Positions 47,095 to 56,532 of a stretch of DNA of 64,000 bases are shown in pieces. Position 1 is the first letter of the stretch; each line of letters opens with the position of its first letter. Position numbers and translations under genes: made by a program. Below the pieces are notes generated by a model. The model did no database searches, was not told the DNA's origin, and saw only the letters and a list, made by a program, of their open reading frames with translations. The DNA lies in the NCBI RefSeq assembly GCF_016918855.1, contig NZ_JADKYB010000009.1, positions 248,001 through 312,000 of the forward strand, read 5' to 3'. Origin of the DNA: Actinacidiphila acididurans (GTDB lineage Bacteria; Actinomycetota; Actinomycetes; Streptomycetales; Streptomycetaceae).

Positions 47095-47472
47095 ATGGAT
47101 CCGGTGAAGGATCTACCACCCGGCCTGCCGCCGGCAGACTCGCGCAAATGGCACAGCCGCCGATGGTGGGACCAACTGGGGTATCTGCGCGTGCGTTCCC
47201 TGGCGAACCCGAGTTGGCCCAGGGACATACCGTGGCTGGTTTCGTGGCTGCGACGCGAGCGCTCGACCGCCCTCCCGACGGATCACGCCCTCTACGATAT
47301 CGCGATCACCGCAGCTCAGAGCTATGCGCGGACTCGCAATCACTCCCCAGAAGCGGACCGCGCGTGGGATCGGGTTCTCGAACCGATCGATGAGTTGCTG
47401 ACGCGGCGGCAGGTAAGGCACCTCGGCGAAGTCCACAAGGCTCAAGCCGAGCAACGCAACCCAGGTTCCTGA
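47095..47472 (+). CDS. Hypothetical protein
   Basis: 125 residues, no family recognised. Soluble, helical and Arg/Trp-rich: WHSRRWWDQLGYLRVRSLAN, WLVSWLRRERSTALPTDHAL and PIDELLTRRQVRHLGEVHKA. It starts 23 bp after the IS701 remnant; the ATG at 47095 was chosen, with a GTG at 47071 possible. Lower G/C than its neighbours, which with its IS flank hints at imported DNA. Confidence 0.5.
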   Translation: MDPVKDLPPGLPPADSRKWHSRRWWDQLGYLRVRSLANPSWPRDIPWLVSWLRRERSTALPTDHALYDIAITAAQSYARTRNHSPEADRAWDRVLEPIDELLTRRQVRHLGEVHKAQAEQRNPGS

Positions 47473-48046
47473 CGTCGTCATGAGCGCTCAGAGGTTGAAC
47501 GGCAAGCTGGGTGCCTGCGCTGGAACCAGGACGTAATGGTCTGGAACTCCATGGAGCGGCGGGGAATTGGGCAATCCGTCCGGTCGAGGGGGTGGCCGAG
47601 GTGAAACCGGGCGCTGAGGAACTGGGGCTTCTTTGCCCGGCGCAGTGTCCGGTCAGGGTCCCTTGCATGGCACACACCACGGGCACCTTGCGCCCAGGGC
47701 CAAGCCGCCCAACCCAACACGAGGCGTGACGTCGCGTCAGTAAGCCGAACCAGCACACCGCTCGACTTTGAAGACCTGCGGTTGCGGCAGCTGCTGTCTG
47801 TCGGGCAACGCGCATTGTGGCCGGTGGCGGAACCTGCGCAAGGGATCGCGCCACGACCGCCAAGCTCCGGCCACCGTCATCGGCTTCGCTGGAACCCAGC
47901 TGACCGACCCCATCGGTCTCCACCCCGCGCACACCCGCGACACAGCCGGACGCGACATCTACCGGCCGCTGGGCTGGGCGAGGTGACGCACACCAACTCA
48001 CGCTGCCTATGGGGGACTTCATGCCGGATCCGGAAGCGGCGCTGGT
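47473..48046. other. Intergenic stretch without an intact gene
   Basis: 574 bp. Frames on both strands look degenerate; no motif, start signal or hairpin was recognised. Likely decayed mobile DNA between the IS701 relic and the STAND-linked gene. Confidence 0.35.
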
Positions 48047-48451
48047 ATGGCGACCAGCGCCTGGCAGGCCACGAAGGCCGGGGTCGCGAGGATCTTTCAG
48101 GGCGCCGGTGGCGCCGGGTCGGGGCCGGAGTCCGGTGCCGGCATCGAAGTGCGGCTGGAGCGCAGCGCGGCGCGGATCGCGGACGCCGTTGACCCGGACG
48201 AGGTACGGCAGGCACAGATCGTCCGCTGGCAGGAGGACTTCGAGGACCTGATCCACGATCATCCCGATGCGGAGGCCGAGTTGCGCGCGCTCGTGGAGAC
48301 GACCCGGCAGCAGCTCCCGCCGGTCCGGCAGCAGTGGGTCCAGCATGTCGAGGCGCGCGACGGAGGGTTCGCCGTCGGGGCGCAGGGGCCGGGCAGCAGG
48401 GTCGTCGTTCACCGCGACCGGGAAACGCCGCCCACCGGGGACGGGCATTGA
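48047..48451 (+). CDS. Small protein upstream of a STAND ATPase
   Basis: 134 residues (MATSAWQATKAGVARIFQGA then an Arg/Ala/Glu-rich helix region: LERSAARIADAVDPDEVRQA and EAELRALVETTRQQL). Proteins of this form commonly precede NB-ARC/TPR (STAND) genes in Streptomyces. Its stop overlaps the next gene (TTGA). The role is unknown; it may be a partner of the STAND protein. Confidence 0.65.
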   Translation: MATSAWQATKAGVARIFQGAGGAGSGPESGAGIEVRLERSAARIADAVDPDEVRQAQIVRWQEDFEDLIHDHPDAEAELRALVETTRQQLPPVRQQWVQHVEARDGGFAVGAQGPGSRVVVHRDRETPPTGDGH

Positions 48452-48831
48452 GCCCCGCCCGGCAGCAGACCGTGCATGCGGTCAACGGCTTTGCCTACGG
48501 CTGCGTCGGGGCGGACATCCATGTCTTCGGCGACGGCGTGCCGCTGTACGTCCTTCAGCGATGGCGCCCGGAAACCCGGCCGGACCCGGCCTGGCTGCTG
48601 GACCTGCCCAGCCGCATGCCGAACGCGCGGTTCGCCGTCCTCGACTTCACCGGGCGAGAGGAGGAACTGGTCGACCTGCGCCACTGGCGCGATCACGGGC
48701 CACGGCTGTCGGTCCGGTGGCTGCACGCGCCGGGCGGCCAGGGCAAGAGCCGGCTGGCTTCGCAGTTCGCCAAGGAGTCGGAGGTCGCCGGCTGGAGCGT
48801 CGTAACGGCCGCACGCGATCCCGGCAGATGA
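48448..48831 (+). pseudogene. N-terminal remnant of a STAND/NB-ARC-type ATPase
   Basis: About 123 codons, TTG start at 48448 in the TTGA overlap. The N-terminal region (VNGFAYGCVGADIHVFGDGV, PLYVLQRWRP) leads to a Walker A loop ([20 protein letters not shown]). The frame stops just after it because an ISL3 relic begins near 48815; the rest of the ATPase and its repeat domain are missing. STAND proteins act as sensors in regulation and anti-phage defence; this copy cannot function. Confidence 0.7.
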
Positions 48832-49361
48832 CCTTCACTCCTGGGCGGGCGGCAAGCCAGGCCCGGACGGTGTCGATGGTGCGGTCGGGCAGCAGGTCGA
48901 CGGGGCGGCGGGTCTCGATGCCGACCAGGACGGTTGCGTAGACGCGTCCCTTGCGCAGGGCGAAATCGTCGATGCCCAGCACACGGGGCGCCGACGGCGT
49001 GGACTCGGGGACAGCGCGTATCAGTCCGAGCAGGGTGGAACGGCTGGCCGGGACGGCGAAGGCTTCCGCCAGGCGGGATCCGGCCCCGGCCGGCCAGCAT
49101 CAGCCCGAGCCGCTGCAACGCGGCCTGGATGGAGCTGCTGACTTCGCCGTCCGTACTGGACGGTGACACCCTCGCCTGCTCGACGAACGTCGCCCGAACG
49201 CACGCTTGCTGGCGGCACCGGAAGCGGGGGACCCGTAACGCGAGCACGACCCGGCGCTGGGCTGCCGCACTGTCATCGAGACGGCGCAGACAGCTGCTGT
49301 GAACACGCCCCGAGGACGTCCCGCACGACGGACACACCGCCTCCCCCTCGGTAGCTGTCAA
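48815..49361 (-). pseudogene. ISL3-family transposase remnant
   Basis: N-terminal zinc ribbon (EAVCPSCGTSSGRVHSSCLR, then FRCRQQACVRATFVEQARV), a frameshift near 49085, then [20 protein letters not shown] and [20 protein letters not shown] (first catalytic Asp). The element ends at VKVICRDR, where the STAND gene begins to be read, so the C-terminal two-thirds is lost. Confidence 0.8.
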
Positions 49362-49529
49362 TCCGAGTGAGACATCAGGCTGCTTGTGCTGATGACAAGC
49401 TCACTCACGGCCCGCTGACCTGCGGACGGGCGCCACTCGGGAGGGGCCGCCGGCAGGAGTGAGGGAGGCGAACATCCGCCACGGACCGGGGAACGCGGAC
49501 CTGCCGGGCGTGGACACGGCCGGGGCCCG

Positions 49530-50051
49530 TCAGCTCCCGCTCCCGGGCGCGGTCTCGGTGTCGGTCTCGGGCGGGAGGGCGCGCCGGAGGCGGTTGATCA
49601 TGTTCCGGCCTTCGTTGACCTTCAGGCGGGGGAACTCGAAGCCGAGGATGCCCTCGCCGGAGACGCCGACCTGTACGCGCAGGGCCTGGGCGGCGCCCGG
49701 GACCAGTTCCGGCTTCGGTAGCCAGGCGATGGCGTCGAAGGGGATGGAATACAGCAGCTTCTTGGGTTTGGCGACGAAGGCGCCGCCGATCGAGAAAACC
49801 AGCAGCCGCTGGTCGGTGAGGGCCACGATGACCCGGCCGGGCACCGGCAGCGGCGCCGCCGGAACCGCCGTGCGGCCCCTCGTGGCTGCGGCCGCCATCG
49901 CCGCCCCCGCCACCCCGGCGAGGCCCGCGGCGCCCCCGACCATCGTCCTGCGCACGCCCCCGATCCGGAACGCGAGCACCCCGTACAGAACCCGCTCTCC
50001 CGCCAACGCCTCCCCGCTCAGACGCCGTTCGACCTTCTCCACCTGTGCCAT
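49530..50051 (-). CDS. Hypothetical protein with a PH-like C-terminal domain
   Basis: 173 residues. The N-terminal helix (VEKVERRLSGEALAGERVLY) is followed by a Gly/Ala hydrophobic stretch (GGAAGLAGVAGAAMAAAAT) and a beta-rich C-terminus (GRVIVALTDQRLLVFSIGGA, LYSIPFDAIAWLPKPELVPG) that resembles bacterial PH-like domains. Its role is unknown; probably a membrane-associated protein. Confidence 0.7.
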   Translation of the reverse strand: MAQVEKVERRLSGEALAGERVLYGVLAFRIGGVRRTMVGGAAGLAGVAGAAMAAAATRGRTAVPAAPLPVPGRVIVALTDQRLLVFSIGGAFVAKPKKLLYSIPFDAIAWLPKPELVPGAAQALRVQVGVSGEGILGFEFPRLKVNEGRNMINRLRRALPPETDTETAPGSGS

Positions 50052-50380
50052 GGGCCCTCCCCGAACGCCGGACGCTCCCGTGAACCGGGCGACCCGAAGA
50101 CCTTACTGGCAGGACTCCGTCAGATCTTCGGACCGGTTGGACATCCCGGGGCGGAGGTGTTCGCGTCGATGCCCCCGCTGGATCCTCATCGAAGCCCGCC
50201 GCCCCCGACTTCGACACCCCACCCCGCTGGCAGCTGCCCACCGCCCGCGTCTGGGCCGGGGCTCACGCCCTGTCGTCCGATGGCGCGAAAGGCGTGTCAA
50301 TTCAACGGGCTCTCCCGCGATTGGTCGTGAGGCGCGTTGGCCTGGCTGCTGAGACAAGGGGCCCGCTACGCGCAGCCGCG

Positions 50381-50896
50381 CTAGTAATAGCCCTTCGCGC
50401 CGTCGAGCAACTCCCGGACGATGTCTGCGTGCCCCGCGTGCCGCCCCGTCTCCTCGACGAGGTGGATCAGCATCCAGCGGAGGTTGGCGCTGCTGGAGCG
50501 GAAGTCGGGGTGCCGGCCGATGTCGTCGAGGGAGGCCGCGGCGACGATCTCATTGCTGCGGGTGCACTGAGCCTCGTACTCCGCGAGGAGCTCGGTGAGG
50601 GGGCGGCCGTCGGTGTGCCAGTCGGCGTCCTCGCGCGACTCGTCGAACGACGGGTTCTGCTTCTTGTCGCCGCCGAGGAACAGCACCTCCAGCCACGTGT
50701 GCTCGGTCCAGCGCATATGGGAGATGAGACCGGCCATCGTCATGGCCGGTGAGGTCGGGATGACCGAGCGGTGCGCGTCCTCATCGCTCAGTCCCTCACA
50801 TTTCCAGCGCAGGATCTGCCGCTGCAGGTCCAGCCAGCCGATGAGCGCGGTGCGTTCGTCCGCTTGAAGCGGGGGGCGTTCCAGTTCCGATGTCAT
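50381..50896 (-). CDS. DinB-superfamily protein (DUF664)
   Basis: 171-residue four-helix-bundle protein of the DinB/YfiT fold. His residues that bind metal are in LISHMRWTEHTWLEVL and WMLIHLVEETGRHAGHADIV. Members include thiol-dependent (mycothiol or bacillithiol) S-transferases and small metalloenzymes. Isolated; no regulator adjacent. Confidence 0.88.
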   Translation of the reverse strand: MTSELERPPLQADERTALIGWLDLQRQILRWKCEGLSDEDAHRSVIPTSPAMTMAGLISHMRWTEHTWLEVLFLGGDKKQNPSFDESREDADWHTDGRPLTELLAEYEAQCTRSNEIVAAASLDDIGRHPDFRSSSANLRWMLIHLVEETGRHAGHADIVRELLDGAKGYY

Positions 50897-50960
50897 GCCG
50901 GCGCACGCTACCGGGGAGCCCTGGAGTGGGACACCTGGATTTACGGGCTCTTCCTCGATT

Positions 50961-51853
50961 GATGATCTTCGTCACCGTCGGGGACATCGGGGTGGCCGTG
51001 CGAGTTATCCAGGTTGTGATGTCTCGTCAGATCTGTGCGGTGATGGCGCACCCCGCGTTCTGCGGTGTGTCGGAGTGGCTGTTGGGCGAGCTGGTTGCGG
51101 AGCTCGCTGCGCGCCGGGGGGCCCGCTGCGAGTCCGAACGTCATGACCGGCGTCAGGGCTCGCGCCGACGTGAGGCAGGGGCCGGGCCGAAGTACGAGCT
51201 GGTGTTTACCGACCGGCTGCTGGCCACGCTGGTGCACTTGCGGACCGGGCTCACCTATGAGGCACTGGGCGTCATCTACCAGGTGGGCAAGTCGACAATC
51301 GGCCGGGCGGTGGCAGAGGTGAGGCCGCTACTCGCGGCCCGCGGGTTCGCGGTGCCGCAGCGCCCCGGGCTGCGGCTGCGCACATTGGAGGATGTGTTCG
51401 CCTACGCCGAGGCCGAGGGGGTGACCCTTCGGATCGACGGGGTGAAACCCAGGTGAGGCGCCCCAAAGCACACCGGCCCGGACGACGTGCGTTCGTGTCG
51501 GGCAAGCGTAAGCAGAATACGGTCAAGACGACCACGATCAGCGATGGGCAGGGCCGGACCCTGTGGTCCGGAGCGGTGCGCCCGGGCCGGACGCATGACC
51601 AGACCTGCGCGCGCACCGAGGGCATTGCCGAGCAGTTCCGCATGCACCCGGACGTCGCAGCCGAGGTCGACGACGGCTACCGGGGCCTCGCGAACGCATT
51701 CCCCGGCCAGGTCTCGGCCCCGCCCCCAAACCGAAGAACCTTGACGCCGAGACCGCGGCACTGACCGAGAAGTACGGCTGGCGCGAGTACAAACGCCGCC
51801 AGTCCTCCCGCCGGATTTGCGTCGAGCACGCCCACGCCGAGTACCGCCAGGGC
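50961..51853 (+). pseudogene. IS5-family transposase, frameshifted
   Basis: Three frames together give most of an IS5-type transposase: FTDRLLATLVHLRTGLTYEA, LGVIYQVGKSTIGRAVAEVR (helix-turn-helix), RTLEDVFAYAEAEGVTLRID; then RPKAHRPGRRAFVSGKRKQN, TVKTTTISDGQGRTLWSGAV, AAEVDDGYRGLANAFPGQVS; then KYGWREYKRRQSSRRICVEH. Shifts at about 51450 and 51730 and loss of the extreme C-terminus make it inactive. Programmed frameshifting is unlikely because no slippery run lies at the first shift. Confidence 0.75.
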
Positions 51854-51870
51854 GTCCTGAGAGGCCTTCT

Positions 51871-51892
51871 CCCGCAGCTGCGCAGCTGCGGG
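51871..51892. repeat. Perfect 22-bp palindrome
   Basis: CCCGCAGCTGC followed directly by its reverse complement, flanked by TTCT and AAAA. It lies just after the IS5 relic; it may be a terminator or a recombination scar. Confidence 0.6.
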
Positions 51893-52025
51893 AAAAGACC
51901 CCGGTGACAGCGCCGCATCCCTTGTCCAGGCCGAAGTTGAGTACGGCGAGTTCCCCACCGCCTGCCCCGCGCCGCAGCAGCGGTACCCGGCCGTCCCCGA
52001 CTGGACGGCCAACCGATCACGTTGG

Positions 52026-53291
52026 TCAACTGACCGCGTGGTGCCAGGTGGCCCACAAGCCGTACAGGGCGAACGCGGAGGCGACGGCGCCGAGACCCCA
52101 CGCGACCACCGGGTGCGTGCCCTTGCGGACGGCGAACCGGGGGTAGACCGCGAAGACCACCAACTGGCTGAGCCACAGGGCGAACAGCGACGGCTTGATG
52201 AGCGCGTCGTAGAACGCGTCGGGGTCGACCAGGCTGAGCGGGGCCACGCCCACCAGGGCGACCGCGATCCAGGCGATCACCGTACGGACGGGAGCGCGCG
52301 TCAGCGCGTGGACCAGGCGGCTGAGCGCCAGGTACTCCACGAGCATCACGCCGACGACGCTCACCGCGACGCCCGCCCCGACCACGACCGCGAGCCGGTG
52401 GCCGGCGAACACCTCGACCAGGGACATGCCCGGGATCGGGGCCTGCGCGAATGCGGGGTTCGCGGTGATCGGCACGGCGGCGACGGTGACGCCCGCGGCG
52501 ACGAGCAGCGTCCCCCAGATCAGCCCGCGCGGGACCGTCCGGGCGGGGCGCGCGACCTCCCCGCCGAGGAAGAGGGGAAGGCTGCCGCACACGTAGAGCA
52601 GGGCGGTCTGGCCGACGGAGGTGGTGAGGTCGCCCGCCGGCGCCGAGGTGCCGAAGGAGTGCGCGGGCGCGCCGTGGCCGAGCCCGACGCCCGCCACCAC
52701 GCCGACCAGCGCCAGCTGGCCGACGGCCAGCACGCCGGTCGCCGCGAGGGCGGCCGTCCGGCCGGCGAGCATCACGGCGGCGAGCGCGACCGGGATCGCG
52801 ATCTCCAGCGCGGGCTGGTACGGGCGCACGCCCGGGAAGACCGCGGGCAGGGTGTCGTACACCACCGAGGCCGTCGTGTAGAGCAGGTACAGCAGGTAGC
52901 TGAGGATCCACAGCCCCGCCTGCACGCGGGCGGCCGTCCGCCCGGCCGCGGCCTCCACGAAGGCGTAGAGGCCCCCGGCGGTGTTGATGTGCTGCGCGTA
53001 GCCGATCCAGATCGCCAGCGGGAAGCCGAAGACCACGGTGGCGGCGAGGATGTCGAGGCCGAGGGAGCCGGTCGCGTCGGCGGCGATCGTCGGGGCGTAG
53101 AGGGCGGCCAGGGCGAGCGGGCCGCCGAGGGAGGTGACGACCACGCCCAGGAACGGCCAGAGTCCGATACTGCGGCCGCCCGTGCCGGGCCCGGGGCGGG
53201 CGCGGGGGCCGGGGGGTGCGGCCCCGGCCGGTCCCGGGCCCGGAAGGGGGGATCCCGGGCCCGGGACGTCGGTGGCCGGGCCGACCGTCAC
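52026..53291 (-). CDS. APC-superfamily amino-acid permease
   Basis: 421 residues, about 12 helices, starting with GTG at 53291 inside the lipoprotein stop (GTGA). Helix 1 has GLWPFLGVVVTSLGGPLALA and later helices include LAALYAPTIAADATGSLG and LLYVCGSLPLFLGGEVARPA, whose GSLPLFLGGE and nearby Arg-Pro resemble APC substrate-site segments. Amino-acid or amine uptake is expected; substrate unknown. Coupled to the upstream lipoprotein. Confidence 0.75.
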   Translation of the reverse strand: MTVGPATDVPGPGSPLPGPGPAGAAPPGPRARPGPGTGGRSIGLWPFLGVVVTSLGGPLALAALYAPTIAADATGSLGLDILAATVVFGFPLAIWIGYAQHINTAGGLYAFVEAAAGRTAARVQAGLWILSYLLYLLYTTASVVYDTLPAVFPGVRPYQPALEIAIPVALAAVMLAGRTAALAATGVLAVGQLALVGVVAGVGLGHGAPAHSFGTSAPAGDLTTSVGQTALLYVCGSLPLFLGGEVARPARTVPRGLIWGTLLVAAGVTVAAVPITANPAFAQAPIPGMSLVEVFAGHRLAVVVGAGVAVSVVGVMLVEYLALSRLVHALTRAPVRTVIAWIAVALVGVAPLSLVDPDAFYDALIKPSLFALWLSQLVVFAVYPRFAVRKGTHPVVAWGLGAVASAFALYGLWATWHHAVS

Positions 53292-53905
53292 GACCAGCCG
53301 CCGCCGGCGTCGGAGCCGCTGCCGGAGGAGCTGGTGCCGCTGCCCGCGGCGGGCGCGGCCTTGGTGATCGAGGCGCCGCCGGGCGAGACCACGTACCACG
53401 GGGCGCCGAACGCGCTGCTGCCCTGGCCGTTGGTGTCGCCGGCCTTGGTGTCCTGCACGAAGTAGTACAGCGGGTGGCCGTTGTAGGCGACCTGCATCGT
53501 GCCGTCGGAGCGCTTGAAAGTGGTGATCTTGCTCGTGTCGAGGCCGGAGACGGCCTTCGGCATGCCGTTCGCCGCGGTGAGCGGGGGCCACGCCTTGGCG
53601 CAGGCGCCGTTGCAGGTGGACATCGTGGCGGTGTCCGAGCCGAAGTCGTACAGCGTCTTGCCGCTGCCGTCGGTGAGGAAGGTGCCGAGCGGGCCGCTCA
53701 TGGTCTTGAGCTCGACGGTGCCGGCGGACGCGCCGGTGGTGCCCGGGGTGGCGGCGGCGCTCTGCGAGGGCGCGGCCTGGGCGGGGGCGCTGCTCGCGGT
53801 GTCCGAGCCGGAGCTGTGGGAGCTGCCGCAGGCGGCGGCGAGGGCGGCGACCGCGGCCAGGGAGAGGCCGAAACTGCTCTTCTTCAGTGTGGAGCGGATG
53901 GTCAT
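53288..53905 (-). CDS. Lipoprotein with the Yx(FWY)xxD repeat (COG4315-like)
   Basis: 205 residues. Signal peptide ending in a lipobox (LAAVAALAAAC), then a Ser/Ala-rich spacer and two Yx(FWY)xxD repeats (LYDFGSDT and LYYFVQDT) that define this family, with a Cys pair in MSTCNGACAKAWPPL. Family members are exported proteins linked to redox or electron transfer in a few actinobacteria. The stop overlaps the permease start. Start MTIRS was chosen at 53905. Confidence 0.8.
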   Translation of the reverse strand: MTIRSTLKKSSFGLSLAAVAALAAACGSSHSSGSDTASSAPAQAAPSQSAAATPGTTGASAGTVELKTMSGPLGTFLTDGSGKTLYDFGSDTATMSTCNGACAKAWPPLTAANGMPKAVSGLDTSKITTFKRSDGTMQVAYNGHPLYYFVQDTKAGDTNGQGSSAFGAPWYVVSPGGASITKAAPAAGSGTSSSGSGSDAGGGWS

Positions 53906-54444
53906 CTGGGACCTCGGTTCGTATGCGTCCTGCATCTGAGTCGTTGGGGTGGGGCGCCCTCTCCCCTCAGTACGCGGCTGCGGCGGGTTCGTCTCATCTC
54001 CGTTCGGAGACGGGTGTCACGGGGGAAGCGTGAATATTCCAGGCGTTCCGTGCGTAAGGGGCCGACCGTGACACGGAGGCTGGGGCGTGCAGAAAAAGAC
54101 CGGTGCGGGTTGAGCCATGGGGCGCGGGGGCCGTGAGCGGGGTCGAGCGCCACCGGACGGGGGCGCCGGAGAACGGAAAGAAAAGGGGAACCTTCGTGGG
54201 TACACGGCGCGGCGCGAGGGCGGCGGTGCGGGTGCGGCGGCGACCGGCGGTCAGGACCACGGGGTCTTCTCGGTGACCGTCCGGCCCTCGGCCCCCGGAC
54301 GGACGCCACGCCGGGCCCGGGGCCCGACTGACAGGCGCTCACCGGCGAGGTTCGGTGAGCGCATGGTCTGGACGTGCCGCGGCGCTGGAGGAAGGGTGGG
54401 CGGATGAGCGATGAGGACAGCGCGGAGGGGCCGGACGCGGGTCG
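53906..54444. other. Intergenic stretch
   Basis: 539 bp with no recognisable gene. It must carry the leftward promoter of the lipoprotein/permease operon; no clear hexamers or operator dyad were seen. Confidence 0.35.
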
Positions 54445-54795
54445 GTGAGCGCGATGTACCTGGAGACGCTGCGGCTGCGTATGGAGCCGGACAAGTTCGG
54501 TGCCCTGGCGGATGCGCTGAAGGGGATGAAAGAGGCCTCGGAGGCCGGCTTCGACGGGACGGGCTACGAAGTCAACGAAGAGCTGTTCACCGACGAAGTG
54601 CGCCAGGAGTTCGCGACGGTCGTGGCGATGGCGGCGACCGGGCGTACGGACGACCGGGTCGTGGGGGTCGTGGAGGGGGACGCCGGCATGGGCTGGGTGG
54701 TGGTGACGGCGGAGGTCGCGGACGATCCGGTGAGACTGGCTGAGGTCCGCGAGCAGCTGCTCCGCATGGTCGAAGAGGGCGAACTCCCGGAGTGA
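54445..54795 (+). CDS. Hypothetical protein
   Basis: 116 residues, acidic (YLETLRLRMEPDKFGALADA, LKGMKEASEAGFDGTGYEVN), with no recognised family. It looks soluble and helical at the start, then beta-like (MGWVVVTAEVADDPVRLAEV). GTG at 54445 or ATG at 54454 could be the start. Confidence 0.55.
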   Translation: MSAMYLETLRLRMEPDKFGALADALKGMKEASEAGFDGTGYEVNEELFTDEVRQEFATVVAMAATGRTDDRVVGVVEGDAGMGWVVVTAEVADDPVRLAEVREQLLRMVEEGELPE

Positions 54796-54846
54796 CGGAC
54801 GGCTGCCGGAGCAGGCCTGCCGCGTGGGCGACGGCGTCGGGCAGGC

Positions 54847-55300
54847 CTACGCGGCGGCGCGCAGGGGCCGGTCGGGCCGGCCGATACGGCAGGGGCGGTG
54901 TCGGGCCGATCGAGGGCGGTGCGGGCCTGTTCGGTGGCGGCGGGGTGGGTGCCGCGGTCGACGATGCGGGCCGGGCCGCGCCCGGTGCCGAAGCAGACGG
55001 GTTCCTCGATCTTCCAGGCCGGGTGGCGCCGGCGCGTTCAGTGGGCACCTGGTCGTACGCCTCGACCGGGATCGGCGCGCAACGCCCTGCCGCGGTGGAG
55101 GGGCGGTTCGTTCACCAGGCGGCCGCGGGTCTCGGTGGCGGTTTGGAGGTGGATCTGCAGCAGATACGACCACGATGCGTCGTCCCCCCGCGGCGCCGGC
55201 CTTTGACGACGGCGTAGAGCTGCTGGCCATCGTGCAGCGTGACCTTCACCAGAGGCCCGTCGGTCTGCGGCAGGTCCCCACCCTCGCGGTCCGGTCCGGT
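54847..55300 (-). pseudogene. DUF6233-like gene, frameshifted
   Basis: Parts in different minus-strand frames line up with a Streptomyces-specific hypothetical family: DGPLVKVTLHDGQQLYAVVK, WSYLLQIHLQTATETRGRLV, then YDQVPTERAG and a Cys-poor tail. At least two frameshifts separate them. The family name is a tentative recollection. Confidence 0.4.
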
Positions 55301-55380
55301 TCCGCACCTTCGCCGGCCACCGCCGCGAGGCCCCGCGCCGGCTGCCGCACGCGCCGTCACGCCGGGCCCGCGGCCGGTGG

Positions 55381-56430
55381 TCAGGAGGCGGACGGCGGGA
55401 GCCCCGGCGGGTTGATCCGCGATGCGGGCACGGCTTCCTTCTCCAAGTGCCAGGCGGCCAGCCAGCGTGCGTAGGTCCCGTCCTGGACGAGCCGGTTGAT
55501 CGCGTCGGCGAGCGGCTTCACCAGGCCGTCGTCCTTCTTCGTGGTCGCGCAGATCAGTCCCTGCAACTGCGGACCGGCCCCGGAGAACACCCCTGCGACC
55601 CGGGTGGCTTGCGGGGTGCCGGCGGTCTTCGCCACGTGGTAAGCGATCGCGGGGTTCGACTCCAGGTAGGCGTCGACCCGGCCGGCGGACAGCGCCAGGT
55701 AGGTGCTGTTCGGGTCCTGGAAGTACTTGACGGTGAGTGTCTTGCCCTCGGCCTTGAGCCGGGTCTGCCAGTCCAGGGCGATCCTCTGCAGGTTGGTGCC
55801 CGCGCGCACGGCCACGGTCCGGCCGGCCAGGGCGTGGTAGTCGCCGCGGAAGACCAGAGGGTCGTTCTTGCGCACTTCGATGGCGAGGTTGTCCTCCCGG
55901 TAGGAGGCGAAGTCGTACTTCTGCTTGCGCTCCTCGGTGTCGGTGACGTTGGAGAACGCGACGTCGGTGCGGCCGCTGTCGATGCCCACGAAGAGGTTCT
56001 GGAAGGTGACGCCCTGCAGGACGGGCCGCAGTCCGAGGACCGCAGCCACCAGCCGGCCGAGGTCGGGTTCGGCGCCGGTGAGGGTCTTCTGGTCGCTGCC
56101 CAGGAAGGCGATCGGGGCGGCCCCGGCGGGAAGGTAGCCGACACCGATGGTGAGCTGCCCGCTGTCGCGTACCCGGGCCGGCAGTTCGGCCCTGATCCGG
56201 GCCACCTCGGCGACCTCCAGCGAGGCCGGGCTGGCGGCGCCGTTGGACGCGGCGCCGATCATGACGGTGCTGCCGCCGGAGACCGGCGTCTTTTCCGCCT
56301 TCCCTCCGCCTCCGCCACCGCCACCGCCGCACGCCGACAGGCCGACGGCCAGGACGCAGAGGGCGGTGATGGCGGCCGGCCGCAGGACGGATCTGTGACG
56401 GGTGCGGACCCGGGCAGGGGTGCGGGGCAT
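55381..56430 (-). CDS. ABC transporter substrate-binding lipoprotein (amino-acid type)
   Basis: 349 residues. Lipobox in VLAVGLSAC followed by a poly-Gly tract (nine Gly). The solute-binding protein family 3 core includes QLTIGVGYLPAGAAPIAFLG, GVTFQNLFVGIDSGRTDVAF and SNVTDTEERKQKYDFASYRE. Binds polar amino acids or similar outside the cell. It sits 102 bp from a matching permease gene, with no ATPase gene in the window. Confidence 0.88.
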   Translation of the reverse strand: MPRTPARVRTRHRSVLRPAAITALCVLAVGLSACGGGGGGGGGKAEKTPVSGGSTVMIGAASNGAASPASLEVAEVARIRAELPARVRDSGQLTIGVGYLPAGAAPIAFLGSDQKTLTGAEPDLGRLVAAVLGLRPVLQGVTFQNLFVGIDSGRTDVAFSNVTDTEERKQKYDFASYREDNLAIEVRKNDPLVFRGDYHALAGRTVAVRAGTNLQRIALDWQTRLKAEGKTLTVKYFQDPNSTYLALSAGRVDAYLESNPAIAYHVAKTAGTPQATRVAGVFSGAGPQLQGLICATTKKDDGLVKPLADAINRLVQDGTYARWLAAWHLEKEAVPASRINPPGLPPSAS

Positions 56431-56532
56431 GGTGGTCTCCTGTTGGTCGCCATGGGGGTGCCGGTGGTGGTCCCGGCGGTGCGGTGTGCCGGCGGGCCGT
56501 TCCCGGGGAACGGCCCGCCCGCGGGGGTTCGG

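Noticed and set aside
51440-51460. Programmed frameshift in the IS5 transposase
   Set aside because: No slippery run such as AAAAAAC or a downstream hairpin is seen at the shift; a second shift and C-terminal loss point to decay.
56290-56330. Poly-Gly run after the lipobox of the ABC binding protein
   Set aside because: Nine Gly codons look odd but such runs are common after lipoprotein Cys residues in Streptomyces.
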